Of a DNA stretch of 64,000 bases, positions 58,792 to 64,000 are shown piece after piece. The notes beneath the pieces were generated by a model. It was not told where the DNA came from. It worked only from the letters and a program-made list of their open reading frames with translations, and searched no databases. Source of the DNA: Coraliomargarita sinensis (GTDB lineage: Bacteria; Verrucomicrobiota; Verrucomicrobiia; Opitutales; Coraliomargaritaceae); contig NZ_QHJQ01000007.1 in assembly GCF_003185655.1 (NCBI RefSeq), forward strand, positions 96,001-160,000, given 5' to 3'. The translations under genes and the position numbers were made by a program. The first letter of the stretch is position 1, and each line of letters starts with the position of its first letter.

Positions 58792-61347
58792 CTACATCGT
58801 ATCCAGATCGACCAGGATTTCGCGGGGGCTGGAACCGTTTTCCGGCCCGACAATCCCGCGGTCTTCAAGTTCTTCCATGAGCCGGGCGGCGCGGTTGTAG
58901 CCGATCCGCAGGCGACGCTGGAGCATCGAGGTCGAAGCGCGCTTACTGCTGCGCAGGACATCGATCGCATCGGGCAGAAGTTCATCCCCGTCCGTCGGTC
59001 CACCATCATCGCCGGAATCATCCCCGCCGGCATCAACCTGCTTCTGCACTTCTTCAGCAAAAACAGGTGGCTCGTTGTTCTCCTTCAGGAATTCTACAAT
59101 ATCGTTAATCTCGTCATCAGAAACGAAGGCCCCCTGGGCACGAACAAGGTTGGAAGTGCCGGGCGGTATAAACAACATATCCCCCTTGCCAATCAGCGCC
59201 TCGGCTCCGCCGCCGTCGAGGATGGTGCGGCTGTCGACCTTTGAGGCGACCTTAAAGGAAATTCGACTGGGCAGGTTGGCCTTAATCACACCGGTAATCA
59301 CGTTCACCGAGGGACGCTGGGTGGCGAGAATCAGATGGATACCCGCCGCGCGCGCGAGTTGGGCAAGACGCGCGATGCATGTCTCGATGTCGGCGGGAGC
59401 GACCATCATAAGGTCGGCCAACTCGTCGATCACACAAACAATGTAGGGCAGCTTCTTCTTCGGAATTTCGAAAGCATCGTCATCGCGGGGCACCTCGACC
59501 TGTTGAATCGCGGCGCGCTCCTCGGCGCTCATGTCCGCGTCCATGGCTTCGGCCTTGGCCTGTTCTTCCTTATCCTTGGCGATCTTGGCATTGAAACCGG
59601 CAATATTACGCACGTTTTCGGACGCAAAGATCTGATAGCGGCGGTCCATTTCCCCAATCAACCACTTGAGGGCCCCCGGCACCTTCTTCGGCTCCGTCAC
59701 CACGGGGATCAACATGTGGGGCAGCGAATTATACATCTGCATTTCCACCACTTTCGGATCAACCATGATGAAGCGAAGGTCCTCGGGCGCCGAGTGGTAA
59801 AGCAGGGAGGCGATGATCGCATTGATACAAACGGTCTTACCGGAACCGGTCGACCCGGCGATGAGCACGTGCGGCATCTTCGTCAAGTCGGCCACCATGG
59901 GTTTGCCGGTAACATCCTTGCCCAAGACGACGGGGATTTCGGCCTTGGCATCGGCCCAGGACTTCGACTCCACGATATCGCGCATGCAGACCGCTTGGGC
60001 GGATTTGTTGGGCACCTCAATGCCGACCGTGCCCTTGCCTGGAACGGGGGCGAGAATACGCACGGACATCGCTTTCAAGCCGAGCGCGATATTCTTATCG
60101 AGATTGACAATCTTTTCGACACGTACACCGGGTGCCGGGGTCACTTCGTAGCGGGTAATGACGGGGCCCGTGTGAATTTCTCCGGGAATCACTTTGACAC
60201 CGAATTCTTCGAGAGTCCGTACCAGTGCCTGCATGGTGCCGGCATGATCCTCCTGCCCCATATTGTTGCTGTCCGGGGCTTCCGAAAGCAGCTCGAGTGG
60301 CGGGAATTTATGGTTCCCCTTCCGCTCGGGGATACTTGCTACGGCCTTCTCCGTTTTTTCGCCGGAGATCACTTTGATCATGCCCGGATCCAGCTTGGGC
60401 TTGGCCGTTTCGGCGCTGGCGGATTCCTCCGGTTCCGGCTCGGGCACTTTAACTTTTTTCAGCTTGTGCGTCTTGCGCGACGTCGCGGTCTTCTTCGGCA
60501 CGATCGGCGCACCGCTCAATAGGGAAGGCTTACGCCCACTATCGTCCGGCTCGTCTTCAAGGTCTTCTTCCGGCTCGGGCTCGGGCTTGGCCTTGGATTT
60601 ACCCTTCTTCGCCTTCCTGGCTTCGGCTTTTTCAGCCTTGGCTTCTGCTTTGGCTTTCGCCGCCTCCTCCCTGGCCAGACGCTTTGCTTCGGCGGCATCG
60701 GCCTTTCGCTTCTGCTTGGCTTCTTTCGATTCCGCGCGATTGGCCAGGAAGTTGTGGTAGCTGTTCTGTATCCAATCAAGGAAATGCCCGAAATTGTCCG
60801 TAAAGACGATAGTCGAACCAATGACGAGCCCCATCATTAAAACGAGAAACGCACCAAAGGGGCCGATATAGGCCTGTAGCATCCGCTCTGCCAACCATTC
60901 CCCGATAATGCCTCCGTAACCATTGGAAAGCTGGTCACGGAAGATGCTGTCGCTGGCCGCTTCCACACCGCCAAGCATGGCTGCAAGCCCGGAAGCACAG
61001 CAGAGGGAAAAAATCGAGAGCAGGCCGACAACAATACGCTTACGGCGCGGCTGCTGGACCAGGAAACGCACGCCTACCCAGAGCAAATACAGCGGGAGCA
61101 GGAAAATCGCGATCCCCGTATAATGGAAACCGTAAAACCCGATATGACTCCCGAACGGGCCGACCAGATTGGTATCCGTCGGGTCCGTTGTGTTGAACTG
61201 GGTCGAGTTGTAGTCGAAAATCGCTACCCCGACCATTGTCGCCAACGTCAAAAACAGCATCGCCCAAACCGGACGGGATTGGGATTTGCGGGGCTTTTGG
61301 GAAAGGACTTTACGCTTAGCGGTCTTCTTCTTCGCTTTTCTGGCCAT
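58792..61347 (-). CDS. ftsK: DNA translocase FtsK/SpoIIIE
   Basis: 851 aa. Four N-terminal membrane helices (about 28-175), Ala/Lys/Glu-rich linker (about 200-330), RecA-type motor (Walker A GSTGSGKTV at about 500; LRFIMVDPKVVEMQMYNSLPHML; YIVCVIDELADLMMVAP; ATQRPSVNVITGVIKANLPSRISF), and a C-terminal gamma winged-helix domain (SKRASTSMLQRRLRIGYNRAARLMEELEDRGIVGP). It moves DNA during division and chromosome dimer resolution. Start ATG 61347. Confidence 0.96.
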   Translation of the reverse strand: MARKAKKKTAKRKVLSQKPRKSQSRPVWAMLFLTLATMVGVAIFDYNSTQFNTTDPTDTNLVGPFGSHIGFYGFHYTGIAIFLLPLYLLWVGVRFLVQQPRRKRIVVGLLSIFSLCCASGLAAMLGGVEAASDSIFRDQLSNGYGGIIGEWLAERMLQAYIGPFGAFLVLMMGLVIGSTIVFTDNFGHFLDWIQNSYHNFLANRAESKEAKQKRKADAAEAKRLAREEAAKAKAEAKAEKAEARKAKKGKSKAKPEPEPEEDLEDEPDDSGRKPSLLSGAPIVPKKTATSRKTHKLKKVKVPEPEPEESASAETAKPKLDPGMIKVISGEKTEKAVASIPERKGNHKFPPLELLSEAPDSNNMGQEDHAGTMQALVRTLEEFGVKVIPGEIHTGPVITRYEVTPAPGVRVEKIVNLDKNIALGLKAMSVRILAPVPGKGTVGIEVPNKSAQAVCMRDIVESKSWADAKAEIPVVLGKDVTGKPMVADLTKMPHVLIAGSTGSGKTVCINAIIASLLYHSAPEDLRFIMVDPKVVEMQMYNSLPHMLIPVVTEPKKVPGALKWLIGEMDRRYQIFASENVRNIAGFNAKIAKDKEEQAKAEAMDADMSAEERAAIQQVEVPRDDDAFEIPKKKLPYIVCVIDELADLMMVAPADIETCIARLAQLARAAGIHLILATQRPSVNVITGVIKANLPSRISFKVASKVDSRTILDGGGAEALIGKGDMLFIPPGTSNLVRAQGAFVSDDEINDIVEFLKENNEPPVFAEEVQKQVDAGGDDSGDDGGPTDGDELLPDAIDVLRSSKRASTSMLQRRLRIGYNRAARLMEELEDRGIVGPENGSSPREILVDLDTM

Positions 61348-61497
61348 GGATCGGGTGCTGTAGGTAATGCCGGTGGGCAGAATCTATCTAATAGAAGAAC
61401 CTAATTGACGAGAAGTCCAAGCCCGAAAACCCGCGACCGTGCGAAAGACGCACTGTCGCGGGGACTCGGGAGAAACAGATAATTACTGTCCTGGAGA

Positions 61498-62025
61498 TTA
61501 GTGCGAGCAGCCACAGCCACCGGACTCGTCTTCACCTTCGCCGCCACCACAGCAGCCACCGGATTGGTGCACGTGGCCGTGCTCAAGCTCTTCGTCAGTC
61601 GCCGAACGGACATCCTGAACCGTGACATTGAAGTTCAAGTGCTTACCGGCCAACGGGTGATTTCCATCAACCGTAACCTCTTCGCCTTCAACTTTGACCA
61701 CGCGGACGGAAACGGGGCCTTGCTCGGTGCTGGCCTGAAACTGCATGCCCACTTCGATGTTTTCGATCCCCTGAAAGCGTTCTTTGGGAACGACTTGCTC
61801 GAGAGCGGGGTTGGGCTCGCCATAACCCTCTTCAGGGCTGACACGAACTTCCACCTCGTCGCCCACTGTCTTCCCTTGCAGGGCGGCTTCGAGGCCGGGA
61901 ATGATGTTTTTGTGACCGTGCAGGTAGGTGAGCGGCTGTCCCGGTTGTGATTGGTCGATGACCGAGCCCCCGTCACTGCGTAGGGCATAGTCCATCGATA
62001 CGACTGTTCCATCTGTAATTTGCAT
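61498..62025 (-). CDS. slyD: FKBP-type peptidyl-prolyl isomerase SlyD
   Basis: 175 aa. FKBP core with the inserted chaperone flap (VSMDYALRSDGGSVIDQSQPGQPLTYLHGHKNIIPGLEAALQGKTVGDEVEVRVSPEEGYGEP, flap 70-125), and the metal-binding tail GGCCGGGEGEDESGGCGCSH with four cysteines and three histidines (HGHVH). SlyD is a folding helper and nickel/zinc chaperone. Divergent from glnD. Confidence 0.95.
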   Translation of the reverse strand: MQITDGTVVSMDYALRSDGGSVIDQSQPGQPLTYLHGHKNIIPGLEAALQGKTVGDEVEVRVSPEEGYGEPNPALEQVVPKERFQGIENIEVGMQFQASTEQGPVSVRVVKVEGEEVTVDGNHPLAGKHLNFNVTVQDVRSATDEELEHGHVHQSGGCCGGGEGEDESGGCGCSH

Positions 62026-62190
62026 AAGAATATAAGTGCTTAGAATAATTAATATTGCTGGATGAGGTCTCAGGTCAAAACACCGAGCCCCTTTGTCAAG
62101 CCTAGGCTCGGAGACCTCCGGGAATAAGGATACTCACTTGACGCATCTAGTAAAAAAAAGGTTCTTACTAGAAGAGACTTACTTTCAAGT

Positions 62191-64000
62191 ATGCCGATAC
62201 AGGACAATCCGCTCTTCAGACGCCTCCATAAGCACGCGCAGAAACGCCTGGCTTTCGAACCGGGTGTGCCCCGGGGGCAACAGCTCCCGGCCTACAAGCG
62301 CTATCTGGAACTGGAGAATACCATGCTGGAGCGCTACCACCGGAAAGGGGATTCGGGCCTGGAGGTGTGTCAGGCCAGAGCGGCCATGATCGACGTCATC
62401 ATCGAAAACCTCTTTCTGGCCGCGCTCAACCTGTATACGACGGAGCACGGCAAGCTCCCCTGCAAGATGGCGGTCCTTGCCACCGGCGGATACGGTCGGC
62501 GCGAGCTGAATCCTCACAGTGACATCGACATCATGTTTCTCTACCCGGACAGTGCGACCGGCAAGAAACTGGAGCACTTTCAACAGGTGCTGGCGGAGGA
62601 AATACTGTATCCGCTCTGGGATCTGGGCCTGAAGCTGGGACATGCCTCCCGCAATACCAAAGAGGCGATCGCCGAGGCGAAAAAAGAAATTCAGTCAAAA
62701 AATGCCATTCTCGAGTCGCGGATGATTTGCGGTTCCGAGCATCTCTATAAAAGACTGCATAAGAAATTTAAGACCTACTGCCAGAAGGACGATCCAAAGG
62801 GTTACATTGAGCAGAGGCTGGCCGACGAGGAAGAGCGACATGCCAAGGCGGGCAACACGATTTACCTGCAGGAACCGGACATCAAAAACGGGGTCGGCGG
62901 CCTGCGGGACTACCAAAACATCCTCTGGATGGCCTACATCAAATTCGGTCACCGCTCGCTACGTGAACTGGTGCGGGCCAAACTGTTGAGAGCGGACGAG
63001 AGAAAGGCCATGCGCCAGGCCTACGACCTCCTGCTGCGTACCCGGACGGAGGTACACCTGCAAAACCGGCGGCCGACCGACAAACTTCTACTCGAACAGC
63101 AGCCCAAAGTGGCCGAGCAACTGGGCTACCGGCAAAAAGACATCTTCGAGCGTGTCGAAGCCTTCATGAAGGACTACTACTCCGCGGCACGGACGATCTA
63201 TCACACTTCGACCATGCTCAAAGAACGCATGGCTTTGGCCGCCGAGAATACCAACCGGATCAGTTTCCGCGAGGCGTTGCGGGCCCACCAGCATCTACCG
63301 ATTAAACAGATCGACGGCTTCCAGCTCCATAACAAGGTTCTTTCGGCTGACTCTAAAAACGTATTCAAGAAGGATCCGGTCCGCTTCATCCGTGTCTTCC
63401 GCTACGCCCAGCAATTCGGGGCAAAAATGGATGCCGACTTGCGCTTTCTCATCAGCCATTCCCTCCCGCTGATCGACCGGAATCTCATCAACAGTCCCTC
63501 GGCCGCCAAAACGTTTTGCACCCTACTGCGAGCTCCGGGCGAAGTGTACGATATCCTGATGGAAATGCATGAGCTGGGCGTCCTCGGGCGCTACATCCCG
63601 GAGTTCGGCGATCTCACCTGTATGGTGCAGCACGAATATTATCATCGCTATACCGCCGATATCCATGTGCTGCATACCATCAAACATCTTGATCTGGTTT
63701 TCTCCAAACACGACGAGGAATATGCCCACTATGAGCAGGAGCTACGAAAAAATGATGATCCCCTGCTACTGTATCTCACTCTGCTACTGCACGATATTGG
63801 AAAATCGGAAGGCATTCAGGGCCATGCACTTAGCGGCGAAAGAATCGCCAAACCTATCCTCGATCGACTGCTAGTCCCCAAAGACCAGCAGGAACAAATT
63901 TTATTTATTATTCGCAGCCATTTGGAAATGGCACGCTTCTGGCAGAGGTTTGATCTAGATGATCCTGAAACCGCGGCCTCCTTCGCTAATTTTATCGAAG
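62191..64000 (+). CDS. glnD: Bifunctional PII uridylyltransferase/uridylyl-removing enzyme GlnD (partial, runs off the window)
   Basis: At least 603 codons, open at the right edge. N-terminal nucleotidyltransferase motif GGYGRRELNPHSDIDIMFLYP (about 102-122, with the G-G...DxD metal site). NTIYLQEPDIKNGVGGLRDYQNILWM follows, then the HD domain begins (LLLHDIGKSEGIQGHALSGERIAKPIL, about 530). GlnD modifies PII proteins according to glutamine and is the sensor of nitrogen status. Start ATG 62191 (MPIQDNPLFRRLHKHA) is the first in frame after upstream stops; ACT domains lie outside. Confidence 0.93.
   Translation, partial: MPIQDNPLFRRLHKHAQKRLAFEPGVPRGQQLPAYKRYLELENTMLERYHRKGDSGLEVCQARAAMIDVIIENLFLAALNLYTTEHGKLPCKMAVLATGGYGRRELNPHSDIDIMFLYPDSATGKKLEHFQQVLAEEILYPLWDLGLKLGHASRNTKEAIAEAKKEIQSKNAILESRMICGSEHLYKRLHKKFKTYCQKDDPKGYIEQRLADEEERHAKAGNTIYLQEPDIKNGVGGLRDYQNILWMAYIKFGHRSLRELVRAKLLRADERKAMRQAYDLLLRTRTEVHLQNRRPTDKLLLEQQPKVAEQLGYRQKDIFERVEAFMKDYYSAARTIYHTSTMLKERMALAAENTNRISFREALRAHQHLPIKQIDGFQLHNKVLSADSKNVFKKDPVRFIRVFRYAQQFGAKMDADLRFLISHSLPLIDRNLINSPSAAKTFCTLLRAPGEVYDILMEMHELGVLGRYIPEFGDLTCMVQHEYYHRYTADIHVLHTIKHLDLVFSKHDEEYAHYEQELRKNDDPLLLYLTLLLHDIGKSEGIQGHALSGERIAKPILDRLLVPKDQQEQILFIIRSHLEMARFWQRFDLDDPETAASFANFIE

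Noticed and set aside
59335..60522. 395-codon plus-strand frame opposite ftsK
   Set aside because: Long but antisense to the conserved FtsK motor; His/Gly/Asp-rich translation typical of a reverse shadow.
62152..62176. CTAGTAA ... TTACTAG inverted repeat before glnD as an operator
   Set aside because: Seven-bp arms over an A-run, with no second site or known regulator match; TTACTAGAA also appears at 58604 and so is probably chance or repeat debris.

Overview
The window looks like chromosome of a Gram-negative, probably marine, bacterium of the Verrucomicrobiota, class Opitutae (Coraliomargarita/Puniceicoccales-like). This is inferred from VPEP-type (PEP-CTERM) C-terminal sorting tails, a TIGR03790-type secreted protein, a DUF3450/TtpC-type TonB system, a lysine-rich histone H1-like protein and tandem GAACNTTCAACATCGAA-type leader repeats; no rRNA is present to prove it. 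Coding is dense on both strands. I see no phage, IS element or CRISPR array. One tRNA (Pro, GGG) is present.

Layout. 0.2-2.2 kb: rRNA methyltransferase RsmE and a DEAD-box helicase. 2.4-9.8 kb: a secreted protein and the outer-membrane assembly pair tamA/tamB. 9.9-13.1 kb: GluQ-RS, an MscS channel, a LysE-like exporter and a protein equal to only the N-terminal part of a CcoI/FixI copper ATPase. 13.2-22.0 kb: a sensory/metabolic block with a BLUF photoreceptor, a triple-fused 2-oxoacid dehydrogenase (E1alpha-E1beta-E2), a FIST sensor protein and two histidine kinases, one of them a REC-PAS-PAS-HK-REC hybrid. 22.0-27.5 kb: a thioredoxin-fold protein, a membrane metallopeptidase, a TIGR03790 protein, tRNA-Pro, an orphan sugar-binding-type protein and an enoyl reductase. 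27.6-32.5 kb: a PerR/Fur-type regulator with PerR-box-like palindromes, followed by sufC-sufB-sufD-sufT.

34.7-57.5 kb is the most interesting part. I read it as a large phosphate-starvation (Pho) locus. It holds a DUF3450-TtpC-ExbB-ExbD-TonB-TPR energising operon, a beta-helix surface protein, a TonB-dependent receptor, two PstS paralogues, an OprP/OprO-type porin, and PstC-PstA-PstB-PhoU, in which PstC and PstA carry unusual extra periplasmic domains. Direct repeats of CTGTMAY-type heptamers at exact 11-bp spacing (Pho-box architecture) lie in front of the energising operon, the beta-helix gene, the receptor/pstS divergent pair, the porin, the second pstS and pstC. This links the TonB apparatus to phosphate uptake. 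PhoB and PhoR are not in the window.

57.6-64 kb: a histone-tail/carbohydrate-binding-module fusion, a repeat-rich gene-free stretch, FtsK, SlyD and the start of GlnD, which runs off the right edge. Three copies of a short palindromic repeat (near 0.05, 50.2 and 58.3 kb) and a 117-bp inverted-repeat element (32.5 kb) are the dispersed repeats seen.
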